Of a stretch of 26,864 bases of DNA, positions 15,095 to 22,606 are shown piece after piece. Below the pieces are notes generated by a model that saw nothing but the letters and a program-made list of their open reading frames with translations, made no database searches and was not told where the DNA came from. Position 1 is the first letter of the stretch. Each line of letters begins with the position of its first letter. The position numbers and the translations under genes are program-made. Location of the stretch: contig CAMLNB010000015.1 of the NCBI GenBank assembly GCA_946481205.1, positions 1 to 26,864 on the forward strand. Reading direction: 5' to 3'. The DNA comes from an uncultured Kangiella sp. (GTDB lineage Bacteria; Pseudomonadota; Gammaproteobacteria; Enterobacterales; DSM-103792).

Positions 15095-15383
15095 TAGTGC
15101 TGAAGATGAGCCTTGCATACCCCAAGCCACGCATCAGAGCCTGACTATACAGAACCGAATAGGCGTCAAACAAAACGAAGAGTAGGGTAATAAGCGGCTC
15201 GATTCGCCAGCGGGCACTGCAGCTGGCACTCATGCCGATACGGATTCCGGCGGCGCTGTTGGCAGCGCTCAAACGGTAACAGTCGGTTGGCCGCTTCCGC
15301 TTGTAATGCAACGCGCTCACCGTGGCAGTCAACCCGCAAGCACATCTCTGACGCACCTGCGGTTTGACTGCCACGGCCAACCA
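15095..15383. other. Region downstream of the small secreted Cys protein
   Basis: On the minus strand an ATG at 15384-15382 overlaps the TGA of the upstream gene (TGATG) and opens a 72-codon frame to 15166 with five Cys. The overlap would allow translational coupling, but the frame runs through the large hairpin at 15320-15376, lacks a signal peptide and resembles nothing known, so it is not called as a gene. Confidence 0.35.
15320..15376. repeat. Large 19-bp inverted repeat
   Basis: Arms 15320-15338 (CCGTGGCAGTCAACCCGCA) and 15358-15376 match with one mismatch and are separated by 19 nt. It begins 8 bp after the stop of the minus-strand gene 15384-15755. There is no T-run, so it may be an mRNA-stabilising or attenuating structure or the trace of a mobile element. 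Confidence 0.7.
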
Positions 15384-15755
15384 TCAATTCGTTGCCAGCC
15401 GCACTTCTTCACACAAACTGACCCGGTTCTTGGCGTGAGTGAAGGTGTCGCGTGCGAGCAAACGGCCAGCTTCCAAGGCATCCTGGATTTCGGTGGCCTT
15501 GACTTGGAACGACTGCAAACACGCGGCGAAACGGTTCAATGTCTGATGCTTCAGCTGGTGCAGGGTGTCTTCACGCACGCGGCAAAGGCGACCCAGTGCA
15601 AGCTGTGTGCCCAGCGTGTTCAGTGAATCCAGCACCACATTGCGCTGGCTTTGTGCAGGAGAGCAGGTCGTGGCGGCGGCGTCGTTAGCGAAGGCGCCAA
15701 TCGATCCCGTCAGGCTGGCAAACAATAGCAAGTAGATCACAGCGTAGCGGAGCAT
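15384..15755 (-). CDS. Small secreted protein of unknown function with four Cys
   Basis: I do not recognise this 123-residue protein. It has a clear signal peptide (MLRYAVIYLLLFASLTGSIG, cleaved near AFA-ND) and a mature part of about 100 residues that looks all-helical, with Cys in TTCSPAQ, GRLCRV, FAACLQ and SLCEEV that could form two disulphides. GGAGG lies 10 nt before ATG 15755, slightly far but usable. It converges on dsbA, whose terminator lies between, and is immediately followed by the large hairpin at 15320-15376. A periplasmic helical role is all that can be said. Confidence 0.7.
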   Translation of the reverse strand: MLRYAVIYLLLFASLTGSIGAFANDAAATTCSPAQSQRNVVLDSLNTLGTQLALGRLCRVREDTLHQLKHQTLNRFAACLQSFQVKATEIQDALEAGRLLARDTFTHAKNRVSLCEEVRLATN

Positions 15756-15984
15756 GAGTGCAATACCTCCCTGTGGGGTTGGTGGAATGCAACAGTGTTT
15801 GCGGGCAGCGCGTCGTGTTCAGTCACGACGCCTCGCGGTTGGTGTAGTGGGCTCGGGTCCCGTGTCAACGATCAAGGTAAAGTGCGCATCCTTGCGCATG
15901 CTAGCGTCCTGCCAGCGATCACGAGGCAGTGACCGCTGCTACTGAAGGCAAAGGAAAGGGTGGCGTCAAACTCGCCGTCGCCAA

Positions 15985-16818
15985 TCAACGCAATTGTTGC
16001 TGACTGAGCTGATCGGCCAGCGCATCCCATAGCGCCATTCGATGATCAATCGCGTTCAGAGCGGCGGCCGTCATCTCGTCGCGCTTGAGGGCATCGCCCT
16101 GTAGCCACTCTTCAATCAACACTTCTGCCGCGGGACCATGCGAGTCACCATCCAGTTCGATATGGCGTTTCAGGTAATAAACAAATGTCGGTGCGCTGGC
16201 TGCATCGACGGTCCAGCTCTCAAGCAAGCTGCTGAACATCCGCGGAATGACGTTTTCGCGACCGTAGAAAAAGCTACCCAACACTTCGTGAGTTTGGCCT
16301 TTTGTGGCGGTTTCCAGCGTGGCTTTGACAAACCGGCCCACTGCGGGATGCACGCCGGCTTTGTCGAGCGCCTGCTGAATCGGATAACCCGAGGTCAGGT
16401 AGCGGATAAACGGCAACACTTCGGTGGCGTGGATACCGACTTCGCGCATGGCCTCCAAGTACAACTCAAAATGACTGGCATGTCCGCCATTGAGCCCCTC
16501 ATCGGACTCTTCACCCAGAACAATTTCATTGATCAATCGCGCGGCTTTCGGGTTGGCTGGCGGTACCCACGGCAAGGACACGCAGGTCAAATCCCGCTGC
16601 AGGCGTTTGACCAGTGACATGAAATCCCAGACCGCAAACACATGCCACCGCATGAACACATGCAGATCGGCAGTGGAGCGGACCAAGCTGAAGACGCGAT
16701 GTTGTTGCAATGCTGTCATGCCCTGTTGCAGCTGGGCATACGCATCAATGGCCGTATCACGGGCAGCAGACTTACGGTGACGACTGACCACATCAATGAC
16801 AGCAGACGACTGCGACAT
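15985..16818 (-). CDS. DUF3050 family protein (heme-oxygenase-like fold suspected)
   Basis: The 277-residue cytoplasmic protein starts at ATG 16818 behind GAGGAGG. It has the conserved DUF3050 blocks: HVFAVWDFMSLVKRLQ (about 59-74), NEIVLGEESDEG (98-108), HASHFELYLEAM (113-124), FFYGRENVIPRMF (183-195) and YLKRHIELDGDSHGP (215-229). The His/Glu-rich blocks and D223-x3-H227 resemble the ligand pattern of heme-oxygenase-like diiron oxidases and of TenA/PqqC relatives, so an iron-dependent oxidase is a reasonable guess; the family itself has no established reaction. The gene is divergent from the hemerythrin-like gene across a 610-bp intergenic region, which would fit a shared iron or oxygen theme. 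Confidence 0.85.
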   Translation of the reverse strand: MSQSSAVIDVVSRHRKSAARDTAIDAYAQLQQGMTALQQHRVFSLVRSTADLHVFMRWHVFAVWDFMSLVKRLQRDLTCVSLPWVPPANPKAARLINEIVLGEESDEGLNGGHASHFELYLEAMREVGIHATEVLPFIRYLTSGYPIQQALDKAGVHPAVGRFVKATLETATKGQTHEVLGSFFYGRENVIPRMFSSLLESWTVDAASAPTFVYYLKRHIELDGDSHGPAAEVLIEEWLQGDALKRDEMTAAALNAIDHRMALWDALADQLSQQQLR

Positions 16819-16963
16819 AGAGCCTCCTCGGCAGGTGATGTTCAGGTGAGGCGATCAGATGCGGCTGCCTCATGGCCGTGCGCCTTACATCAAAGTCCGA
16901 AAGTGTCGCTGCGGTTGTGCGGCGGTTCGCATTGCCACAAAACGGTACGAAATCGCTGCGCGG

Positions 16964-17113
16964 TGATACAGGTTGGTGCAATCACGGCCGCAACGATACG
17001 AAACGACATGATTAAAAGGTTATTAACGACTTGAGTTTGATTGTCGATATTTTGGTGATGTATCTGACTGTATCGGAGTGATGGATTCTTGTATCGCGTT
17101 TTGCAATTTGTAG
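16964..17113. promoter_or_regulatory. Operator-like motif cluster, copy 4
   Basis: TGATACA at 16964, CAACGATACGAAACGACA at 16991, TGTATC at 17059, TGTATCG at 17069 and TGTATCGCGTTTTGC at 17090 share the half-site TGTATCG/CGATACA of the motif at 203, 7041 and 23828. Spacing of the middle two is 10 bp, one helical turn. Confidence 0.4.
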
Positions 17114-17237
17114 TTGTGGCGCGTTGGCGTGTTCGGTGGTAAATAGCTGCTGCCGCAATTGGCTTGGTCGGTCATTTGTGGCTGTGACCGGTTTTTTTTT
17201 GTTGTCTGAGTGCGACTTTTTATTGCCAATTAATCTG

Positions 17238-17258
17238 CACACAAAATATGTTTGTGTG
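17238..17258. promoter_or_regulatory. Inverted repeat, possible operator
   Basis: CACACAAA-ATATG-TTTGTGTG is a perfect 8-bp dyad with a 5-bp spacer, about 170 bp before the hemerythrin-like gene. The AT-rich centre with GTGTG arms looks like a protein-binding site; the protein is not known. Confidence 0.35.
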
Positions 17259-17429
17259 ATGGGTGTCGCGAAGTCTGCATGCAGCCAGAAGAGCGGTCAA
17301 AAAAGCAGATGGAAGGTGTTGGGGAAGTTCGGTTGGGTCGCCTAGCTTGTCGTGCTGGCCGCTGATTCTGGCGGTGCATCGGGGCGGTTGTGATGCGTTC
17401 ACGGTATTGCAAAGTCTGGGAGGTGCGTT

Positions 17430-17963
17430 GTGGCGTCAATCTTCAAGCTGTTTGGTGATTCCCGTACTGCGGTCGTCGAATCGCCTGAGGTGCAGCCTGT
17501 CCAGCCGTCGCCGCGTGCGGCGCGGCCCGAGCCAGTAGCGACGCGGATTCAGCATGACAGTCGCCTGGTCGGAGATCTGATGCAGGATCACGTCAATCTG
17601 GTTAATCACTTCACGGCACTGCTGCCGTTGTTGCGTGCCGGTGATGTCCGCGGTTTTCGCAATAGCCTGGCCAGTTTCAAAACCGAGTTCCAGGGCCACA
17701 TCATCAAAGAGAACGTCAAGTTCTATGTGTATCTGGAGCAGTCGCTGGCGGGCGACGACACCAATATCGAATTGATCCGGGATTTTCGCCGCGAGATGAA
17801 TGCCATCAGCCGGGCGGTGGTTCAGTTCTGCAACAAATACATCGATGCCCGAGTCGATGGCACGGTGGTCAAACAGTTTGAGAATGAGTCGGGCGAGATT
17901 GCCAAGGCCTTGCTGTCACGCATCGAGCGGGAAGAGCGGGATCTGTATTCGTTGTATCAGTGA
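17430..17963 (+). CDS. Hemerythrin-domain (HHE-like) protein
   Basis: The 177-residue protein starts at GTG 17430 with GGGAGG six bases upstream. After a Pro-rich N-terminal linker (to about 40) it is all-helical, with LMQDHVNLVNHFTALLPLL (H54, H60), LASFKTEFQGHIIKENVKFY (H90, E94), then FRREMNAISRAVVQFCNKYI and EREERDLYSLY. This is the helix order of hemerythrin-like domains, which bind diiron or sense oxygen or iron. Not every canonical ligand is in the usual place, so metal binding should not be assumed. The gene is single, divergent from the DUF3050 gene and ended by the terminator at 18057. Confidence 0.75.
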   Translation: MASIFKLFGDSRTAVVESPEVQPVQPSPRAARPEPVATRIQHDSRLVGDLMQDHVNLVNHFTALLPLLRAGDVRGFRNSLASFKTEFQGHIIKENVKFYVYLEQSLAGDDTNIELIRDFRREMNAISRAVVQFCNKYIDARVDGTVVKQFENESGEIAKALLSRIEREERDLYSLYQ

Positions 17964-18056
17964 GCCATGCCGTTTAGTCATGATATGCGTTTGGTCATGG
18001 CATGAAGTGAAGGGTGTTGGTCTGCGGTTTTGTCTTCTTGGGTGTGCAGGGAATGC

Positions 18057-18088
18057 AAAGGGCGAGTCGATGACTCGCCCTCTTTTTT
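18057..18088. terminator. Bidirectional terminator between convergent genes
   Basis: Stem GGGCGAGTC / GACTCGCCC with loop GAT, AAA before and TCTTTTTT after, between the hemerythrin-like gene (+) and the choice-of-anchor I gene (-). Same core as at 154 and 8882. Confidence 0.9.
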
Positions 18089-18098
18089 GGCTGCCGAT

Positions 18099-19847
18099 TT
18101 ACTGCACTTGGTAAATCGTGGTGGTGCCGCTGATTTCGTTGCCGACAATCAGCAGCGCCTTGCCGTTCGGGCTGTCGGCGGCCGACACAAACAGCATGCC
18201 TTCCGGCCCGAGATCGCCGGCATCCACGCCCGCGCCCGGCACCACGGACAGATCGCGGTTGCTGGTGTACTCGACAAAGCCCGGCGCAAACGGATTGGTG
18301 ACGTCAAACACCATGATGCCGCCCTGACGTTCCAGCCCGATGAACGCATAGGTGCGATCCGCGACCTGGCCGATCGCCACCCCTTCCGGCTCCGGACCTT
18401 TGTTGTCGCTGCGGTTGTCGGTGCCGTTGCCGTCGTTGTTCAGGTTGAAGAACAGCGGCGAGGCATCGGCGATGCGCTGCTCAATCTGATCGCCCGAATC
18501 GAACACCTGCGCGCCGCTGGCATTCCAGATCGAGAACGACCGGGTGCCGAAAGCGTAGATCTTGTCCTGGTCACCATCATTACCGGCGTCGCCATCGACG
18601 CGTGACACCACCAGATCGCCGATGCCGGCGCCGTTTTGCAGCGTGGTGATCTGGGTCGGGGTGAAGGCGGTTGTATCCAACGTCAGATCTTCCAGCGTGG
18701 TTTCATCGGCAAATGCCAGGCATTCGCCATCGCCGAGATCCTCATGGCCGGCGCCGGTGCAGCTGGCGCTATCGGCTTCGTAAATGTATTCGCGGGCATC
18801 GCCTTCGTTGGCAGTGATCAAATAGGTTTTGCCATTGAACTGATACGAGGCGATGGCATCCGGCAGGTACATGCCGTAGATCGGCAGATTCTCAATGGTC
18901 GGGTACTTGTCGTTGCGGTTGGCGTCCAGACCATTGCCTTGCAGGTTGTGGTTCTTGTAACCGAGCGGTTTGATCTCGGTGACAGTGCTGGTCGCCAGAT
19001 TGACGATGGCCAGGGCATTGTTTTCCTGCAGCGTCACGTAGGCGGTGCTGGAGTCGGCGCTGACCGCGATGTATTCCGGCTCGATATCCTGCGCGACGCT
19101 GGCGCCGGGACCGAACAAGCGAACACCGGCGGTTTTCAGCGCGGCGGCATTGCCATTGAATGCGCTGAACGTGGCGTGCGTGGCCGTGGCGTTGGCGGCA
19201 CCATTCGCCAACGAAATGATCGACACCGAGCCTTCCGGGTCAACACTGTAATCGCCACTCGGTTCGCCTTCGTTGGCGGCCAATACTTTGCTGCCATCCG
19301 GCGTGAAGGTGACCATGTCCGGCAATGCGCCGACGCCGACGCCGCTGACAAAGGCCAACGTGCCCGTGTTGTAAAAATACACTTTGCCGTTGTCTTGTTT
19401 GACATCGGCCTCGACGGCGACAGCCAGCAAACCGTTCTTGACCGCAACGCTGTTGGCGCCACCGGAAGTGAAGCTGTCGTTGTCTTGATCGGCGACTTGC
19501 AATGTGGTGACTTTGCTTGGCGCTGCGGGATTGCTCAGATCCAGCACGTCGATGCTGTTCTCGCCGGCGTTGACGACGAACAATCGTTTGCTGGTCGGAT
19601 CGTAAGCGACAATTTCGGCGCCGCCGTCGGCATAAATGCCGGAGCTGTAGCGGCCGATCTGTACCAGATGACCGTTGCGGGCGTTCTGGCCGTCCGTGCC
19701 ATTGCTGCCGTCGGTACCGTTTGTGCCATCAGCACCATCGGCGCCGTTGCTGCCGTCTTTACCGTCTTTGCCATCGTCAACACAACCGGCCATGGCAGCG
19801 GCCAGAGCCAGTACAAGCAGCGTTTTGTTCGAAAAAGATGAGCGCAT
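18099..19847 (-). CDS. Choice-of-anchor I family lipoprotein with collagen-like stalk
   Basis: Read from ATG 19847 this gives 582 residues with a lipoprotein signal and lipobox LAAAMAGC (Cys22); an upstream extension in the same frame is not protein-like. Residues about 26-59 are Gly-x-x triplets rich in Asp and Asn (DGKDGKDGSNGADGADG), a collagen-like stalk. The rest is a beta-propeller of the choice-of-anchor I type: repeated units such as FVVNAGENSIDVLDL, TPDGSKVLAANEGEPSGDY, KTYLITANEGDAREY, and the family end LLIVGNEISGTTTIYQV. Such proteins are surface or periplasmic, sometimes linked to phosphatase or calcium-binding proteins; the reaction here is unknown. No good ribosome-binding site precedes the start. 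Confidence 0.88.
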   Translation of the reverse strand: MRSSFSNKTLLVLALAAAMAGCVDDGKDGKDGSNGADGADGTNGTDGSNGTDGQNARNGHLVQIGRYSSGIYADGGAEIVAYDPTSKRLFVVNAGENSIDVLDLSNPAAPSKVTTLQVADQDNDSFTSGGANSVAVKNGLLAVAVEADVKQDNGKVYFYNTGTLAFVSGVGVGALPDMVTFTPDGSKVLAANEGEPSGDYSVDPEGSVSIISLANGAANATATHATFSAFNGNAAALKTAGVRLFGPGASVAQDIEPEYIAVSADSSTAYVTLQENNALAIVNLATSTVTEIKPLGYKNHNLQGNGLDANRNDKYPTIENLPIYGMYLPDAIASYQFNGKTYLITANEGDAREYIYEADSASCTGAGHEDLGDGECLAFADETTLEDLTLDTTAFTPTQITTLQNGAGIGDLVVSRVDGDAGNDGDQDKIYAFGTRSFSIWNASGAQVFDSGDQIEQRIADASPLFFNLNNDGNGTDNRSDNKGPEPEGVAIGQVADRTYAFIGLERQGGIMVFDVTNPFAPGFVEYTSNRDLSVVPGAGVDAGDLGPEGMLFVSAADSPNGKALLIVGNEISGTTTIYQVQ

Positions 19848-20085
19848 CGAGGCGTGCTCGGGGTCGGGTTCGGGAGCGGCCAAGGTAGTGCCCGGCCGTG
19901 GCAGTTTTATGGCGAGCCCATGACGAGCGCGTGACAGGCCCCTCTGTCTCTGCCGGGGCAATCCCTGTATTCTCCGGCTCGCTCTGGCGCCGTTCCCGCG
20001 GCCATGGTCGGAGCAGGCGCCCGCAAGCGGTGGTCGCAGCGGGTCTTGGCCTGGTAACCAGCAAAACAGAACAAGAACGACACGG

Positions 20086-21456
20086 ATGATGCTTTCTACT
20101 CGCCTGAAATTATTCCTCAGCCATTTTCTTGCCATCGTGCTGGTCTCCGGCAGCATCGGCAGTTACTTCTACAACAACGCTATCGACAGCCTGCTCGGTA
20201 GTCTGCAAACCCGGCTCAAATACAGCGCGGCCTTGCTGAGCAAAGCGGTGCAGCCCGCACAATTGGATCAGATCCTGTCGGCGGCCGACAAAAACAGCCC
20301 GGCCTATCAGCAAGGCATTGCCCTGCTGCGCGAGCTGGTGGGGTCGAATCCGGATATCGCTTTCATTTATGTCATGCGCAAGGACGGTGAGCAGATCCGG
20401 TTTGTGCTTGACTCGGATCCGGATGCGCCAGCCGAGCCCGGCGAGCTGTATGACGTTCAGGCGCCAGCGCTGCGCGAAGGCTTTGTCACACCGAGCTGTG
20501 ATCGTGAACTGATCCATGACAAGTGGGGCACATTCATGTCCGGCTACGCGCCGATCAGTGGCAGTGACGGCCGTTACGCCATCGGCATTGATATGCGTGC
20601 CGATGAGGTCGAACAGAAGCTCAATACGCTGCGCCGTACCGGTTTTCTGTCATTGCTGCTGTCGGTGGTGTTGGCGTTTCTGTTTGGCCATTTGCTGTCG
20701 CGCAGTTTTCTCAAACGCATCGATGCCCTGCATCAGCGCTGCCTGAATTTGAGTCACGGCGATGAGCCGAGTCCGCGCAGCAGCGGCGATGAACTGGATC
20801 AACTGACGGTCACCTTTGATGACATGCTCGGCCGTTTGCAGCGGCACCAGGCTGAGCTGGAACAACGGGTGACCCAGCGCACCGCCGAACTGCAGGCCAG
20901 CAACAGCCAATTGCAGAGCGAAATCGCCGAACGTGAACGCATGGCGCAGCTGCTGGAAGAAACCGCTCGCACCGATTTCCTGACCAAGCTGATCAATCGG
21001 CGGGCGATGGCGCAACGGCTGCAAAACGAAGTGGCGCGCATCGAACGCGCGGGTGGCGATTTTTCATTGGTACTGGTCGACATCGATCATTTCAAGCACA
21101 TCAATGATCAGTTTGGTCACGACATTGGCGATGAAGTGCTGAAAGCCTTGTCGCGCGCCTTTGAAGCCTCGGTGCGCGAGCAGGATGTGGTGTCGCGCTG
21201 GGGCGGCGAGGAGTTTCTGATCCTGCTGCCGAACACCGGCCAGACCGATGCCATCGAGCAGGCCGAACGGCTGCGCCAGTTGCTCGACGGCAATCAGCTC
21301 CGCATCGACCGCTATCCGCACCGGGTCACGGCCAGCTTCGGGGTCAGCCAGTACCACCCGGGTCAGAGTGTCGAATCGGTGCTGAAACAGGCTGACGTTG
21401 CGCTGTATCAGGCAAAGGCCCAAGGTCGGAACCGGGTGCGGGCGCTGAGCAGCTGA
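20086..21456 (+). CDS. Membrane-bound diguanylate cyclase (GGDEF) with periplasmic sensor domain
   Basis: The 456-residue protein makes cyclic di-GMP from GTP. It has a first transmembrane helix (about 10-30), a periplasmic sensor (about 31-185), a second helix (about 186-205), a HAMP region (to about 257), a coiled coil ([20 protein letters not shown]) and a GGDEF domain (about 292-456). The catalytic loop is GGEEF at 373-377, with [11 protein letters not shown] (331-341) as metal/GTP site, so it should be active; R364-x2-D367 five residues before GGEEF is an intact inhibitory I-site. There is no EAL domain. Two adjacent ATGs (20086, 20089) could start translation. The sensor ligand cannot be read from sequence. 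Confidence 0.93.
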   Translation: MMLSTRLKLFLSHFLAIVLVSGSIGSYFYNNAIDSLLGSLQTRLKYSAALLSKAVQPAQLDQILSAADKNSPAYQQGIALLRELVGSNPDIAFIYVMRKDGEQIRFVLDSDPDAPAEPGELYDVQAPALREGFVTPSCDRELIHDKWGTFMSGYAPISGSDGRYAIGIDMRADEVEQKLNTLRRTGFLSLLLSVVLAFLFGHLLSRSFLKRIDALHQRCLNLSHGDEPSPRSSGDELDQLTVTFDDMLGRLQRHQAELEQRVTQRTAELQASNSQLQSEIAERERMAQLLEETARTDFLTKLINRRAMAQRLQNEVARIERAGGDFSLVLVDIDHFKHINDQFGHDIGDEVLKALSRAFEASVREQDVVSRWGGEEFLILLPNTGQTDAIEQAERLRQLLDGNQLRIDRYPHRVTASFGVSQYHPGQSVESVLKQADVALYQAKAQGRNRVRALSS

Positions 21457-21808
21457 ACCCGGTCCGGCAGGGCTCGGGCCTGTGCGATCAGTCGGGCCTG
21501 AGCAAAACCGACCAAAGCGGGTGACCGTTGGCGCTGCGGCCCACCAAGACCCCGCCGATCCTTGTTGGCGGTCAAACGGGCCGCAACCCGCACCGTATCC
21601 CCGTTCTATCCCGCCGGCCGGGCCTTTATACTGCCGACCCCGGCAAAGACGGCGCCGTGCGCCGCTGCGGCCGGGTTGTCCAAGCAGAGTTGGGCAAGCG
21701 CTTCGCTGCTCAAACGCTCGCGGGTTCACGTGGACCGTCCGCAAGCGCAGAGTCAGTCAAACACATCGTTGGCCAAACAACGTTGTTCACACTACAGAGA
21801 GATGGGTC
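21457..21808. other. Intergenic region before yebC
   Basis: GC-rich stretch of 352 bp without a convincing gene. A possible sigma-70 promoter is TATACT at 21627-21632, with a poor -35 (TTCTAT 21604-21609) 17 bp upstream. Reading frames that cross it are Arg- and Pro-rich and look random. Confidence 0.4.
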
Positions 21809-22513
21809 ATGGGTGCTCAGTGGAAAACCAAAGGCAAGGCGGAAGTCGCCGCTGCCAAAGGCGCAAAATTCACCAAGCTGGTGAAAGAAGTGATGGTTGC
21901 TGCGCGCGGTGGACCCGACCCTGACATGAACTCCAAGCTGCGCATGGCCGTCGAAGCCGCCAAAAAAGCCTCGATGCCAAAAGACACGCTGGAGCGCGCC
22001 ATCAAGAAAGGCGCCGGTCTGCTCGACGAAGTGGTTCATTACGAAACCGTGGTGTACGAAGGCTTCGCGCCGCATCAAGTGCCGGTGATCGTCGAATGCC
22101 TGACCGACAACAAGAACCGCACTGCGATGAGCGTGCGCATGCTGTTCCGCAAAGGTCAGCTGGGCGCCAGCGGTTCGGTCAGCTGGGATTTTCGTCACCT
22201 CGGTTTGATCGAAGCCACGCCAACCAAGGCCGGCATCGATCCGGAAGAAGCGGCGATTGAAGCCGGCGCCCAGGAAGTCGAAGTCAATGACGATGGCAGC
22301 GTCTTGTTCCTGACCGAAACCACCGATCTGGATGCTGTTGCCAAAGCGCTGCCGGGTTTTGGTTTTGATGTCACCTCGGCCAAACTCGGTTATGTGCCGA
22401 AGAATCCGGTCAGCCTCAGCGATGAAGCCGCGCGCGCCGAAGTCGAAGCGTTTCTGGAAGCGATCGACGACGACGACGATGTGCAAAACGTTTACGTCGG
22501 CTTGGCTGGTTAA
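21809..22513 (+). CDS. YebC/TACO1 family protein (transcription/translation factor)
   Basis: The 234-residue protein starts at ATG 21809 with GAGAGA upstream; the in-frame extension to 21482 is not protein-like. It has the three-domain YebC order: an N-terminal helical part ([36 protein letters not shown]), then [23 protein letters not shown] and the [18 protein letters not shown] block. YebC proteins were described as DNA-binding regulators and more recently as factors that relieve ribosome stalling at proline runs. The N-terminus ([13 protein letters not shown]) departs from the common MAGHSKWANI start. No Holliday-junction ruv genes follow, so the usual yebC-ruvC context is absent, and it may be a second or divergent type of the family. 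Confidence 0.9.
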   Translation: MGAQWKTKGKAEVAAAKGAKFTKLVKEVMVAARGGPDPDMNSKLRMAVEAAKKASMPKDTLERAIKKGAGLLDEVVHYETVVYEGFAPHQVPVIVECLTDNKNRTAMSVRMLFRKGQLGASGSVSWDFRHLGLIEATPTKAGIDPEEAAIEAGAQEVEVNDDGSVLFLTETTDLDAVAKALPGFGFDVTSAKLGYVPKNPVSLSDEAARAEVEAFLEAIDDDDDVQNVYVGLAG

Positions 22514-22542
22514 GCAGGGCCGGTTAACCGGATCGTAAAAAG

Positions 22543-22573
22543 CAAAACGGGCGCTGCGGCGCCCGTTTTGTTT
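22543..22573. terminator. Bidirectional terminator between convergent genes
   Basis: Perfect 12-bp stem CAAAACGGGCGC / GCGCCCGTTTTG with loop TGCG and TTT, between the yebC-like gene (+) and the RHS-paralogue gene (-). A perfect palindrome CCGGTTAACCGG stands just before it at 22520-22531. Confidence 0.88.
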
Positions 22574-22606
22574 GATCGGATTTTTCTACGAAACCATGGC
22601 GGCGAT

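Larger units (their letters stand above)
16819..17429. other. Divergent intergenic region with clustered CGATAC/TGTATC sites
   Basis: No convincing gene occurs in these 611 bp; the frames seen are short and overlap in several phases. The region holds many half-sites of the operator-like motif between 16964 and 17113 and a dyad at 17238-17258. Confidence 0.5.

Noticed and set aside
18636..19841. 401-codon frame opposite the choice-of-anchor I gene
   Set aside because: Codon-mirror shadow of a Gly/Ala-rich gene; no domain and no ribosome-binding site.
19848..20156. N-terminal 103-residue extension of the choice-of-anchor I frame
   Set aside because: It overlaps the start of the divergent GGDEF gene and would put the lipoprotein signal in the middle of the protein.
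21482..21808. N-terminal 109-residue extension of the YebC frame
   Set aside because: Arg/Pro-rich and unlike the family; ATG 21809 fits family length and has a ribosome-binding site.
22520..22531. Perfect palindrome CCGGTTAACCGG as a protein-binding site
   Set aside because: It lies just after a stop codon and before a terminator, where an operator is unlikely; a 12-bp palindrome alone is weak evidence.
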